Shown here in pieces: positions 26,785-35,467 of a stretch of 64,000 bases of DNA. The translations under genes were made by a program, and so were the position numbers. The notes under the pieces were generated by a model, which searched no databases, had not been told where the DNA came from, and saw only the letters and a program-made list of their open reading frames with translations. How positions within the stretch are numbered: the first letter of the stretch is position 1; each line of letters opens with the position of its first letter. The stretch comes from Sorangium aterium (GTDB taxonomy: Bacteria; Myxococcota_A; Polyangia; Polyangiales; Polyangiaceae): assembly GCF_028368935.1 (NCBI RefSeq), contig NZ_JAQNDK010000004.1, positions 1,756,689-1,820,688 of the forward strand, written 5' to 3'.

Positions 26785-28242
26785 CTACCTCGACCGCGGG
26801 CGACCGGACGCCGGCGCCGTCTTCCCCGGAGCCGGGCCCGACGGGAGGTGGATCCTGGGGCGCGGCGGCGACGACGGCGCGCTCGGGAGCGCGCGCGGCT
26901 TCGCGATCGGCTGCGGCGCCTGCGTCGCCTGCGGCAGCGGCCGCGGCGCGGTGGCCGACGGCGATCGGTGCGGGAGGTCGCGCGTGGCGGCCGGCGTGCC
27001 GACGGGGCGCGGCGCCGGGGAGGCCGGCGTCTCCGGGGCCGGGAGGGGCGACGCCGGCGTGACCGCCGGCCGCCAGGGCCGGTGGGATGGGCTCGCGCCG
27101 CTGCGGTGCAGCGCGCCCGCGTCGGACACGCCCCGCGCCGGGAGGCCCGGCCTGGCGACCGGGGCCGGAGCGTCGCCGTCGGGCGTCCCCCGCGGGTGCA
27201 GCGGCGTGCGCAGCGCGGGCGCCGCGCGACGGTCGTCGCCTGCGGGCGACGCCGGACGGCGCGCCGGCGGGGCCGCGTGGCGTGCGCTCGGCGTCGTGCT
27301 CCTGCGGGCGTAAGCGAGGGCGCGAGGATCCGGCCTGTCGCGGTGCCTCGGCGCGGCCGAGGAGGGGACGCCGGCCTCCGCGAGCGACGGCGAGGCCGGC
27401 CGGTAGCCGCCAGGACGGATGCCGTGGGACGGGCTCGAGCGGCCCGCGCCCCCATCGCCGCCCGGGCGGATGTCGGCGCGCCCGGGCCTGCTCGCGGTGG
27501 GCCGCGCCGGCCTGTAGGTGTGCGAGTGCGCGGCGATGCGCCGGACGACCTCGCGATCGCGGATGACGTGCGTGTGGACGTGGCGGTGGAAGACGTGCGT
27601 CGTCGGGCAGAAGACGTACGCGGCAGGGGGGACGGTCCACAGCGAGACCGCGACGCCGCTGCTCCAGGTGTAGGTCGGCGGCATCGGGGCCCAGCCGACG
27701 TAGCCGGCGTCACCGACGCGCCAGACGACCCACGCCGGGGCGTACGTTCGCCCCGGGATCCAGGCCCAGCCGTGGGAGGAGATCCAGACCCAGCGGCCAT
27801 AGTGGAAGGGGATGTGGCCCCACGTGTAGTCGCTGACCCAGAGCCACTCGCCGTCGTCGGTCAGCGCCCAGTGGCCCGCTGTCTGGTAGGGCGCGAAATC
27901 GGCGCCGACCACGACCGCGGAGGGCACCCAGACCGTGCCGTAGCTCGGGTCGTCGACCCAGGTGCCGTACGCGGCGAGCGGCTGCTGGAACTCGACGAGG
28001 GCGCTCGGGTCGGTGTCTTCGTACTCGTCCGCGTCGATCTGCGCCTGCGCGCTCACGCGGACATCGACCTGGACCGGCGCGGCCTCGGCGGGCTGGGCGG
28101 CGGCGCTCGCGGGCGCGGCGATGAGCGCGGCGAGCAGCGGCAGGGCGCCGCCGAGCCGGCGGAGCCGGGCCCCGGGGATGCCCGGCGCCGCGGGGGCAGG
28201 GCGCGAGGGGGAAGCGGACAGCGGGAGAGGCATCGGCAGCAT
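26785..28242 (-). CDS. Secreted YxxW-repeat protein (DUF6600-like) with basic Pro-rich tail
   Basis: The 485-residue protein has a signal peptide ending near ASAAAQ. Its N-terminal domain (about 85-225) is rich in Tyr/Trp with repeated aromatic motifs (YGTWVDDPSYGTVWVP, YGRWVWISSHGWAWIPG, GYVGWAPMPP), as in the DUF6600 family found in Gram-negative bacteria. The second half (about 245-485) is low-complexity Pro/Ala/Arg/Ser and strongly basic, so it may bind polyanions or peptidoglycan. The ATG at 28242 has AAGGA 9 nt upstream. The cellular role is unknown; an envelope or cell-surface location is inferred. Confidence 0.8.
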   Translation of the reverse strand: MLPMPLPLSASPSRPAPAAPGIPGARLRRLGGALPLLAALIAAPASAAAQPAEAAPVQVDVRVSAQAQIDADEYEDTDPSALVEFQQPLAAYGTWVDDPSYGTVWVPSAVVVGADFAPYQTAGHWALTDDGEWLWVSDYTWGHIPFHYGRWVWISSHGWAWIPGRTYAPAWVVWRVGDAGYVGWAPMPPTYTWSSGVAVSLWTVPPAAYVFCPTTHVFHRHVHTHVIRDREVVRRIAAHSHTYRPARPTASRPGRADIRPGGDGGAGRSSPSHGIRPGGYRPASPSLAEAGVPSSAAPRHRDRPDPRALAYARRSTTPSARHAAPPARRPASPAGDDRRAAPALRTPLHPRGTPDGDAPAPVARPGLPARGVSDAGALHRSGASPSHRPWRPAVTPASPLPAPETPASPAPRPVGTPAATRDLPHRSPSATAPRPLPQATQAPQPIAKPRALPSAPSSPPRPRIHLPSGPAPGKTAPASGRPRSR

Positions 28243-28389
28243 GATGGGTCCTTCTGGAAGGGGGTGCCAGGGAGAGGTCGGGCTGGCCTCGGGCGCCCTC
28301 GGATCTCTTCAGACGTCCCTGCGCGCTCGACGTTGCACATTGCAGGCCACGTTCCGGAGCGCCGCGCTGGCGTGTCATGCGCCGCTGCG

Positions 28390-28432
28390 CCCGACCGAGG
28401 TTGAGGCACGGGAACCCGACCGAGGTTGAGGC
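28390..28432. repeat. 18-bp direct repeat
   Basis: CCCGACCGAGGTTGAGGC occurs at 28390-28407 and again at 28415-28432, spaced 25 bp apart. It lies in the gap between the transporter-fusion stop and the YxxW protein promoter region. It is a possible operator for the downstream minus-strand gene. Confidence 0.7.
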
Positions 28433-28443
28433 GTCGGCGCTCC

Positions 28444-31400
28444 TCAATCGAGGTCGCTGTCGTCGAGCGCCGGCGTCTCGTCCCCCGGGGGCGGCGCTCT
28501 CCCGGGCAGCGCCGGCGGCTTCGGAAGGAGCGACAGCCGCGCGTGGGCGTCGGCCAGCTTGCGGTCGGCCTCGCGCAGGCGCCGGTTCAGCACCCGGATC
28601 ACGGCGTCCGCGATCTCGGCCGTCTCCCGCACCGCCTCGTGGAAATCCTCGGCGGAGACCCGGAGCAGCTCCGCGTCCTCGGTCACCACCGCGGTCGAGG
28701 CCCTCGGCTCGCTGTCGAAGAGCGACATCTCGCCGAACACGTCGTTCGCGCCGAGGCGCGCGATCTCGCGGCCGTCCAGGGTGAGGCTCACCTCGCCCGA
28801 GATGATCGAGTAGAGCGCGCCGCCCGGCTCGCCCTGGCGGAAGATGACGTCGCCCCGGACCAGCGACACCACGAGCGAGCCGCGCGCCAGCGCCACCAGA
28901 TCGTCGCCGGCCACGCGGGAGAAGAGCGGAACGCGCTGGAGGAACAGGACCTTCTCGATCGTCGTGTACATCTCGTCCTCGGGGTCGATGCCGGTGCCGC
29001 CGGTGACCGTCCAGTATCGTGCGTAACGGGCCACCGCGGGATCCTCGTCGGCCCGCAGGGCGTCCAGGCGCTCGCGGGCGCCCGGCGGCGACGTGACGGC
29101 GACCGCGATGGCGGCCGCCTCGCGGACCAGCGGGTCCGGATCGTAGGTCGCGGCGAGCGCGTCCCCGGCGGCGCCGGAGATGGAGCTCCGGGCGACGGCA
29201 TCGAGCGCGAGCGCGGCGCTGTAGGGGTCGCCGCGCACGATCTCGTGGCGGATCCAGGAGATGACCCCGGCCTCCAGCGGCGCGGGCCTCCGGGGGAACG
29301 CGGCCGACAGCTCGAGCAGGCGCTCGACGAGGGAGACGAGGCGCTCGCGCAGCGGGCGGTCGAGGAGCGACTCCAGCACCTCGAACGCGTTGGCCCGCAG
29401 CGCGGGATCCGGGCCGAAGACGTGGGTGCGCACGAGGGCGACGACCTCGCGCGGGTAGGCGAGCTCGCACAGCCGGAGCACGCGGATGAGCCCCTTCCGC
29501 AGCCGGCGGAGCAGGTGCTGATCGAGCAGCGCGCCGGCGACGCGCGGGCGCACCGCGATGTACGCCTCGCGCGTGCGGACGTGCTCCACCGTCTCGTCGT
29601 CGATGCAGGCGCGGATCGCGCGGAGAGGCGCCGGCGGCGCGCGCAGCGCGAGGCGCAGGCGCGACGCCGACGCGAGCACCTTCTGGCGGAGGGCCTCGTT
29701 CGGGTGGTCGATCCGGGCGAGCAGCACGTCGAGCGCGTCGTGGCTGCAGAGCCGCGCGAGCACCCGCGGGATCGCGAGCCGCACGGCCCGCGGGGTGCCG
29801 TCGTCACCGAGGCGCGCCGCGAGCTCCGGGATGGCGTCGTCGCCGAGCGCCTCGATGGCCCGGGCCGCGGCGGGCGCGAGGGCGCGCTCGGCGAGCGCGT
29901 CCGCGAGCAGGGGGAGCAGGCGCGGGTCGGCGACGCTCGACGACGAGCGCACGGCCGCGCGCCGCACCGCGGGGTCGGGATCGCCGATGAGCCGCGCGAG
30001 CGCGCGCTGGAGCGTCGCGTGGCCGACCAGGCCGAGGATCCGGGCGGCGGCGACGCGATCGCGGGGCGACGGGCTGTCGAGCAGCGCGCGCAGCCGCGGC
30101 GCGCCCTCGAGCATGCCGTCGAGGCCGCAGTAGCGCAGGAGCGCGGCGATCGCGGCGGCCCGGAGCTCCTCGCCGCCGTCCGCGTCCGCGGCGTCGCTCT
30201 CCCGCGCGAGCGCGAGCAGCTCGTCGTGCGCGTCCTCCCGCAGCAGCGCGGCGAGCGCGGCGACGGCGGCGACGCGGACGTCGGTGTTCCGGTCGTGGAT
30301 CGCCGCGCGCGCGATGCTGGCGCCCTCCTCGTGCTCGAGCTCGGCCGCGAGGCGCACCGCGAGCGCGCGCACCCTGGCCGAGCCGTGGCGCGCCAGCGCG
30401 GGCACGGCCTCGCGCACGAGGGGCGGGTCGAGCTGCTGGAGCTGCTCGACCGCGAAGAGCACCTGCATCATGGCGCGGCTGTAGAGCGCCTCCTTGAGGA
30501 TCGCGCGCGTCTGGGGGCCGTACGCGACGCTGTCCGGCTCGATCTGGCGGCGCATCAAGGTCCGGCGCATGGCGTCGAAGTAGCCGCGCCGCACGAGCGG
30601 GAGGAGGGCGATGGCGGCGACGCAGAGCGGGAGGGAGTAGACGCCGATCCACGCGGCCTCCTCGACGAGCGCGGGGCCCGTCGCGGCGGTGGGCGCCACG
30701 GCGAGCAGGATCAGCGCGCCGAGCCCGTAGCCGAGGGGCTTGGCGATCGTGGAGACGAGCGTCCTCACCCGCTCCCGCAGCGCCGGCTGGAACGGGAAGA
30801 ACAAGAGCTGCATCGTCGCGTCGTAGATCGTGAGCTGCAGCGCGTTGTCGCTCAGCTTGAGGATCGCGCCCCAGGCGAGCGACGGCGCCGCGAGCAGCGC
30901 GACGGTGCTGGCGGTGAACGCGGCCGGCATGGCGAGCAGCCCGCCGAGCACGCCGTGGCGCCGGAGGACCAGGGGGGTCGCGACGAGCTGCACGAGGAGG
31001 CCGACCACGCCGATGGCGCCATAGAGGAACCCCATGAACCGGGTGAGCTCGTCGACGTGGGGGTAGGCCGTGAGGGCGATCGCCTTGAACTGGTAGTCGC
31101 CGATCGTGAGGACCGTGAAGAGGAGGAAGGTCAGGAGCGCGACGGTGAGGGCGTAGCGCGATCGCCACACTTCCAGGCGCGGAAGGCGGGCCTGGATGAG
31201 CGCTTCGTCGCCGGACGGCGGTCGCCCGAGCGGGTGGCGCCGCGCGAGCGCGGTCGTGAGCGCGGCCATGGCGAGGAGCGCCGCGATGAGCACGAACAGG
31301 AGGTTCTCGGTGCCGATCCACCGGACGACGGCGCCCGTCGCGAAGCCGCAGGCGACGGTGCCGACGACGCGCCCGCTGCCGATCAGGCCGAAGAGGCGCT

Positions 31401-32004
31401 TGGCGCTGCGCGGATCGTGCAGGTCCTGGGCGACGGCCCAGACGAGGACGGCGGTGAAGTTCGCGATGATCTCGGACCAGATGTAGAAGACGAGGATCGC
31501 GGCGCGCACCTCCTGGCCGATGAGGACGCGCAGCAGGGCGAACGTGACGGCGCCGAAGAGGGCGAAGGCGACGCACAGCTGGGCGCGCGGCAGGCGGCGG
31601 GCGACGCGGTCGTATGCGAGCGCGGCGACGGCGGAGGCGGCGCCGTACACGATCCACATCGGCGCGATCCAGGTGACGGGGAACCTGGTGAGGAAGAGCG
31701 CGTCGCGCGCGGAGCGGCCGACGACGAAGAGGAGGGCGGCGAGGAAGAGCAGGCAGAAGAGCAGCGCGGTCCGGTGCAGCTCGACGCGGGTGAGCGGGAC
31801 GCCGAGGACGGCGGTGTCGGCGTCGGGGGCGGCGCCGCTCGGCGGCAGCCGGCTGGGCCGGATCGAGGTCGGGCGCACCGACGGGGTGGCCCCGGACGCG
31901 AGGGACGCGGGCGCGCCTTCCGGGCGCGCGCTGGGCTGGCCGGGCTGCCCAGCGCGCGCCGGCTCCGGCGCCGTGGCGCGCTCCTTCGCGCTCGGCCCTG
32001 CCAT
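28444..32004 (-). CDS. Npt1/ATP:ADP-carrier-like transporter fused to HEAT repeats and a cNMP-binding domain
   Basis: The 1186-residue protein has three parts. An N-terminal 12-TM region (about 75-460) resembles ATP/ADP nucleotide transporters (LLFCLLFLAALLFVVGRSA, SEIIANFTAVLVWAVAQDL). HEAT-type helical repeats follow (about 490-960; VRVAAVAALAALLREDAHDE, RRAAVRSSSSVADPRLLPLL). A C-terminal cyclic-nucleotide-binding domain (about 1020-1140) has PLFSRVAGDDLVALARG, FRQGEPGGALYSIISGEV and FGEMSLFDSEPRAS. Sensing of cAMP/cGMP could gate a nucleotide or other transporter; that is inference. The ATG at 32004 has GGAG 9 nt upstream; GTG 32043 is an alternative start. It is transcribed alone. Confidence 0.85.
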   Translation of the reverse strand: MAGPSAKERATAPEPARAGQPGQPSARPEGAPASLASGATPSVRPTSIRPSRLPPSGAAPDADTAVLGVPLTRVELHRTALLFCLLFLAALLFVVGRSARDALFLTRFPVTWIAPMWIVYGAASAVAALAYDRVARRLPRAQLCVAFALFGAVTFALLRVLIGQEVRAAILVFYIWSEIIANFTAVLVWAVAQDLHDPRSAKRLFGLIGSGRVVGTVACGFATGAVVRWIGTENLLFVLIAALLAMAALTTALARRHPLGRPPSGDEALIQARLPRLEVWRSRYALTVALLTFLLFTVLTIGDYQFKAIALTAYPHVDELTRFMGFLYGAIGVVGLLVQLVATPLVLRRHGVLGGLLAMPAAFTASTVALLAAPSLAWGAILKLSDNALQLTIYDATMQLLFFPFQPALRERVRTLVSTIAKPLGYGLGALILLAVAPTAATGPALVEEAAWIGVYSLPLCVAAIALLPLVRRGYFDAMRRTLMRRQIEPDSVAYGPQTRAILKEALYSRAMMQVLFAVEQLQQLDPPLVREAVPALARHGSARVRALAVRLAAELEHEEGASIARAAIHDRNTDVRVAAVAALAALLREDAHDELLALARESDAADADGGEELRAAAIAALLRYCGLDGMLEGAPRLRALLDSPSPRDRVAAARILGLVGHATLQRALARLIGDPDPAVRRAAVRSSSSVADPRLLPLLADALAERALAPAAARAIEALGDDAIPELAARLGDDGTPRAVRLAIPRVLARLCSHDALDVLLARIDHPNEALRQKVLASASRLRLALRAPPAPLRAIRACIDDETVEHVRTREAYIAVRPRVAGALLDQHLLRRLRKGLIRVLRLCELAYPREVVALVRTHVFGPDPALRANAFEVLESLLDRPLRERLVSLVERLLELSAAFPRRPAPLEAGVISWIRHEIVRGDPYSAALALDAVARSSISGAAGDALAATYDPDPLVREAAAIAVAVTSPPGARERLDALRADEDPAVARYARYWTVTGGTGIDPEDEMYTTIEKVLFLQRVPLFSRVAGDDLVALARGSLVVSLVRGDVIFRQGEPGGALYSIISGEVSLTLDGREIARLGANDVFGEMSLFDSEPRASTAVVTEDAELLRVSAEDFHEAVRETAEIADAVIRVLNRRLREADRKLADAHARLSLLPKPPALPGRAPPPGDETPALDDSDLD

Positions 32005-32111
32005 CGAGCCCGGCTCCGGAGGAACGGCGTCGGTCGAGTCCACGCGCCTCAAGCTAGCCGAGCTCCCTCGAAGAGCGCGTGTTTCGGGCCACGCAGCGCG
32101 CACGTCGACCC

Positions 32112-32375
32112 ATGGCGCCGCGCGGCGGTTCGCTCACCCTGCTGCTCCGCGGCGCCGATGCCAACTTGTCAGGAACGGACGGCGAGCATGGCCAGCTCGT
32201 CATGCAGCGCGCCTCCGAGGTGAGCGTCGAGGACGCCTCCAAGGACGCCTCCGACGGGACCGCAGGGGCCTCCGAGGGCGCGTTCGACGCGGTCTCCGGC
32301 GTGGGCGCACGACCGGTTTCCCCGCCGTTCGAAGGGCTGTGCGAGGCATTTGCGGCGTGGTACGAGCTGTGCTGA
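32112..32375 (+). CDS. Possible small protein, unknown
   Basis: An 87-codon frame ends just before the MXAN_2561-like gene, with G/C-biased third positions. The product is acidic and Ala/Ser-rich with an EDASKDASDGTAGASEG stretch, and ends in CEAFAAWYELC. No ribosome-binding site is evident, and the opposite strand is also open. It could be a real small gene or a leader of the following operon. Confidence 0.28.
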   Translation: MAPRGGSLTLLLRGADANLSGTDGEHGQLVMQRASEVSVEDASKDASDGTAGASEGAFDAVSGVGARPVSPPFEGLCEAFAAWYELC

Positions 32376-32387
32376 AAGGACGCGCCC

Positions 32388-33617
32388 ATGGACACGACAA
32401 GGTATCTCGTGCGGCCCCGGCCGCGAGGGCGGCGGCACCTCCCCCGGCTCTGCGCGGTGGCCCTCGCGGCGGCGGCGCTCGCCGGAGGCGCGCGACAGGC
32501 CGGCGCGACGGTGACCATCAGCACCGACGTGAAGCGCACCGAGCTGCAGCGGTCGGACGCGCAGTACCCGCTCTGGATCAGCCGCGAGGACTGCCTGACG
32601 AACAACGATCTCGAGTTCACGCTCACGCTGAGCGGGTTCTCGACGAGCGATACGCTCGCCATCTGGGTCAGCGAGTCGCTGGACTGCCTTGCGTATTCGA
32701 ACCGCGACACCGGCACGCGGTGCAAGGAGGTGTCGGCCCAGTCCAACCTGGATGCCACGATGGTCGTCAAGGTGTCGGCGAAGGCGGTCGCCGAGGCCCT
32801 CGGCGCGGAAGGCTGCGACAGCACGCGGGCCAGCACCGGCGCGGTCCCCCTGAACATCTATTTTCTGCGGCTCGAATCCTCGGACCAGGACAATCCGGAT
32901 TCCGCCAAGTGGGATACCACCAAGATGGACCTCCAGGGCCCGAAGCCGCCGACCGGCGTGGTGGCGCACCCCGGAGATGGTCGTCTCCTCGTCGACTACA
33001 CGCAGAACGAGGACGAGGACGTGCAGGGCTACTACCTCTATTGCGATGATGGGGGGCAATCCGCTGCTGCGTCGAGCGGGGCAGGGGGATCCGGCAGCGG
33101 CGGCGGAGCCGCTGGAGGAGGCGACGGGGCAGGGGGAGCCGGCGGTGGCGCAGCGAGCGGCGGCGGCGCAACGAGCGGCGGCGGCGCAACGAGCGGCGGC
33201 AGCTCCGGCTGCCAGTCGTCGCTCCTGGTGTCGGGGGAGATCCCGGACTCCAAGTACCAGTGCGGCAGCGTGGGGAGGGCCAGCCGCGGCGAGGCCACGA
33301 AGGGCGTCGTCAACGGCAAGTCGTATGTCGTCGGCGTCGCGGCCTATGACCAGGTCGGGAATGCCGGGCCGCTGTCGGCGCTCTCCTGTGCGACCGCGAC
33401 CGACGTCGACGGGTTCTTCGAGCAGTACCGGGACGCCGGCGGGCAAGCCGGCGGGGGCTTTTGCAGCATCGAAGGGCCGGTGGGGGCGGGCCGGTGGGCC
33501 GCCGCGCCGCTCGCCGCCGTCGCGGCCGGCGCGGCGCTCGGGTTGTGGCGCAGGAGCCGTCGTCGTCGACGCCACGCACACGCGCACGCGCGTTCCTTCA
33601 CGCAGGAGAGCGAATGA
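32388..33617 (+). CDS. MXAN_2561-like surface protein with MYXO-CTERM-type anchor
   Basis: The 409-residue protein has a signal peptide (LCAVALAAAALAGGARQAGA). A fibronectin-III-like region (PKPPTGVVAHPGDGRLLVDY, YVVGVAAYDQVGNAGPLSAL) is interrupted by a Gly/Ser/Ala-rich linker (about 225-275). The end is a tripartite sorting signal: a Cys-containing GGGFCS, a hydrophobic segment (APLAAVAAGAALGLW) and an Arg cluster (RRSRRRRRH). This matches MYXO-CTERM anchors of delta-proteobacteria. The order and the partner gene resemble the MXAN_2561/MXAN_2562 pair of Myxococcus, from memory and unverified. It is probably displayed on the cell surface. The stop overlaps the next start (ATGA). The ribosome-binding site is AAAGGA. 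Confidence 0.78.
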   Translation: MDTTRYLVRPRPRGRRHLPRLCAVALAAAALAGGARQAGATVTISTDVKRTELQRSDAQYPLWISREDCLTNNDLEFTLTLSGFSTSDTLAIWVSESLDCLAYSNRDTGTRCKEVSAQSNLDATMVVKVSAKAVAEALGAEGCDSTRASTGAVPLNIYFLRLESSDQDNPDSAKWDTTKMDLQGPKPPTGVVAHPGDGRLLVDYTQNEDEDVQGYYLYCDDGGQSAAASSGAGGSGSGGGAAGGGDGAGGAGGGAASGGGATSGGGATSGGSSGCQSSLLVSGEIPDSKYQCGSVGRASRGEATKGVVNGKSYVVGVAAYDQVGNAGPLSALSCATATDVDGFFEQYRDAGGQAGGGFCSIEGPVGAGRWAAAPLAAVAAGAALGLWRRSRRRRRHAHAHARSFTQESE

Positions 33618-34408
33618 TCTGTCATCTCCGTCATCAGCTGGTCGCCGGCCTCGCCGGCGGCGCGGCGCTCCTCGCCGCCTCCGTGGCCGGCGCGCAAACG
33701 AGCCACGGGGTGGGCGACTGGCGGCAGCACGATCGGTCGAGGATCCAGCGGGAGGAGCGCTATGCGTCTCCTCAGAGCTTCGCGTTCGAGCTCCGCTTCG
33801 CCCCGTACTCTCCCCAGGTCGACGAGGAGTTCTCCGGCGCGGGCCCCTACGGGAAGACCTTCGGCGACGGCCAGAATTTCTATTTCGGGGTCGAGGTCGA
33901 CTGGCTGCCGCTCCGGATCCCGTACGTCGGCGCGATCGGCCCAGGGCTCGGCTGGGGGTACACGTCGGCGTCGGCGAAGGCCTTCGTGGCGGGCAGCGAC
34001 GACAGGGCCGAGGCAGAGGAGACCTCGCTCACCATCATGCCGATGCACCTGTCGGCCGTCCTCCGCGCCGACGAGCTGATGCGCAAGACGGGCGTCCCGA
34101 TCGTGCCTTACGCGAAGGTGGGCCTGGGGATGGGGTTATGGACCACGACGTCGGGCCCCGGCACGCCGAAGCCCGATGGCGTCCGGGGCGAGGGCATCAC
34201 GTGGGGCACGCACCTCGCGCTCGGCGGGATGCTCGCGCTCAACTGGCTGGACCTCCGCTCGGCCTCCCAGCTCGATGAGACGACGGGCATCAACCACACG
34301 TACCTGTTCGGCGAGTGGATGTTCGCGAACCTCGACGGGCTAGGCTCGCGCCCGCAGATGCACGTCGGCACCTCGACGTGGGTCCTGGGGCTGGCCTTCG
34401 ACATGTGA
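33614..34408 (+). CDS. MXAN_2562-like outer-membrane beta-barrel protein
   Basis: The 264-residue protein starts at an ATG with AGGAG upstream, overlapping the previous stop by 4 bp. A signal peptide (LVAGLAGGAALLAASVAGAQ) precedes a beta-barrel-type body: SPQSFAFELRFAPYSPQVD, GVEVDWLPLRIPYVGAIGPG, VPYAKVGLGMGLWTTT, and a terminal THLALGGMLALNWLDLRS region ending in Phe-Asp-Met. This is the layout of the MXAN_2562 outer-membrane family. It is coupled to the anchored surface protein, so the pair may assemble together. The function is unknown in the family. Confidence 0.82.
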   Translation: MICHLRHQLVAGLAGGAALLAASVAGAQTSHGVGDWRQHDRSRIQREERYASPQSFAFELRFAPYSPQVDEEFSGAGPYGKTFGDGQNFYFGVEVDWLPLRIPYVGAIGPGLGWGYTSASAKAFVAGSDDRAEAEETSLTIMPMHLSAVLRADELMRKTGVPIVPYAKVGLGMGLWTTTSGPGTPKPDGVRGEGITWGTHLALGGMLALNWLDLRSASQLDETTGINHTYLFGEWMFANLDGLGSRPQMHVGTSTWVLGLAFDM

Positions 34409-34413
34409 GGCGC

Positions 34414-34440
34414 GGCGCCGCGTGATCGGCGCGCGGCGCC
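34414..34440. terminator. Hairpin between convergent genes
   Basis: A 9-bp perfect stem (GGCGCCGCG with CGCGGCGCC) and a 9-nt loop lie just after the beta-barrel gene and before the convergent PDZ lipoprotein stop. There is no T-run. The position suggests a terminator. Confidence 0.5.
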
Positions 34441-34450
34441 CGCACGCGCT

Positions 34451-35041
34451 TCACGGCGCGCTGCCGTCGAGCGGCGCGCCGCCGTCGTCTTCCTCGATCA
34501 CCGTCGTTCCCCGCGGCCGGGAGGTCGTCGGGCGGCGCGGGGGGCTGTCGCTCGCGAAGGCCTCGACGGTCTCCTTGGACGGGGCCCCGAAGATGGGCAC
34601 GACGAGCTCGCGCGCGGCGCCCTCGCGCTCGTACGCGATCTTGAGCTCGCTGGCGCTGGCCAGGGCGCGATAGGCAGCGAACAGGTCGTCCGGGCGCTCC
34701 AGGGTCGAGCCGTTGACCTGGGTGACGACGTCGCCGGTCTTGAGCTCGATGCTGCTCCAGTCCGCGGGCAGCGCGAGGATCTTCCAGCCGATGAACGCGC
34801 CCGCCCGGACGACCTCCTCGACCGGCACGCGCCGAAGGATCCAGGGCGGCCCCTGCATCAGCACCCGGTCGACGTCGGCGCGGGCGAGCTGCCCGGCGGG
34901 CGCCGCCTGCCTGGACGGCGCCGCGCTGTGCGCGCGCGGCGCCGGAGCCGCTGCCGGGGCGGCCGTCTGCGGCCCGCCGCACCCTGCGAGGAGGGGCAAG
35001 GAGAGGCATGCGCCGAGCAGGAGTCTTACGGGCGTCGACAT
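34451..35041 (-). CDS. PDZ-domain lipoprotein
   Basis: The 196-residue protein has a lipobox (LPLLAGCGG). A Pro/Ala spacer follows, then a PDZ-like domain (about 70-165) recognisable in WSSIELKTGDVVTQVNGSTL and ELKIAYEREGAARELVVPI. The domain resembles those of GspC or HtrA accessory proteins, which bind C-termini or partners. There is no protease domain. The tail is Arg/Pro-rich and acidic. The ATG at 35041 directly precedes the signal peptide. It is a single-gene unit, convergent with the beta-barrel gene. A role in envelope assembly or secretion is inference. Confidence 0.8.
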   Translation of the reverse strand: MSTPVRLLLGACLSLPLLAGCGGPQTAAPAAAPAPRAHSAAPSRQAAPAGQLARADVDRVLMQGPPWILRRVPVEEVVRAGAFIGWKILALPADWSSIELKTGDVVTQVNGSTLERPDDLFAAYRALASASELKIAYEREGAARELVVPIFGAPSKETVEAFASDSPPRRPTTSRPRGTTVIEEDDGGAPLDGSAP

Positions 35042-35209
35042 CGGCGGGACTATGCGCAGCGGACCCGAGGAGGCCAAGTTCGATGCGCGGCGGGTGCGTG
35101 CCGGGGGCGATGGGGACGCGCGCAGCGGTCGAGCTGAGCCGCAGGGCCGGGGCCATGGGGCTCAGCTCGACCGCCGGGCTCGCTAGGGGGCGAGGATTGT
35201 CGGAGAGGG

Positions 35210-35283
35210 TCGGGGAGGCGGGATTTGAACCCGCGACAACGAGCACCCAAAGCTCGTGCACTACCGGACTGTGCGACTCCCCG
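35210..35283 (-). tRNA. tRNA-Pro (anticodon TGG)
   Basis: The minus strand folds into a full cloverleaf. The acceptor is CGGGGAG with CTCCCCG, then discriminator A. The D arm is GCAC/GTGC. The anticodon stem CGAGC/GCTCG holds loop TTTGGGT (anticodon TGG, reading CCA). The T arm is GCGGG TTCAAAT CCCGC. The terminal CCA is not encoded (ACCC). Confidence 0.97.
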
Positions 35284-35467
35284 GGCAGAGCGCGTCCGCG
35301 AGCGGGACCATAGACGAGGCGCCCTGCCGGGGCAAGACAGGTCGCATCGGTGATCGAGCACGTCGAGCGCGCCGCGCTTCCGGCGTCGGCGAGGCGCCGA
35401 CCGCGCGGCGCCTGCGTGGCTTTTCGGGTGCGTCGCCGCGTGAAAGGCGCTGAAATGAGAGCGCAGT

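Noticed and set aside
28426..32223. A 1265-codon open frame on the plus strand
   Set aside because: It is antisense to the transporter/HEAT/cNMP fusion. The product is Arg/Glu/Gly-rich with no domain, a usual by-product of extreme GC3 on the coding strand.
33100..33210. GGC/AGC-rich tandem repeats as a regulatory repeat
   Set aside because: They are in-frame codons of the Gly/Ser-rich linker in the anchored surface protein.
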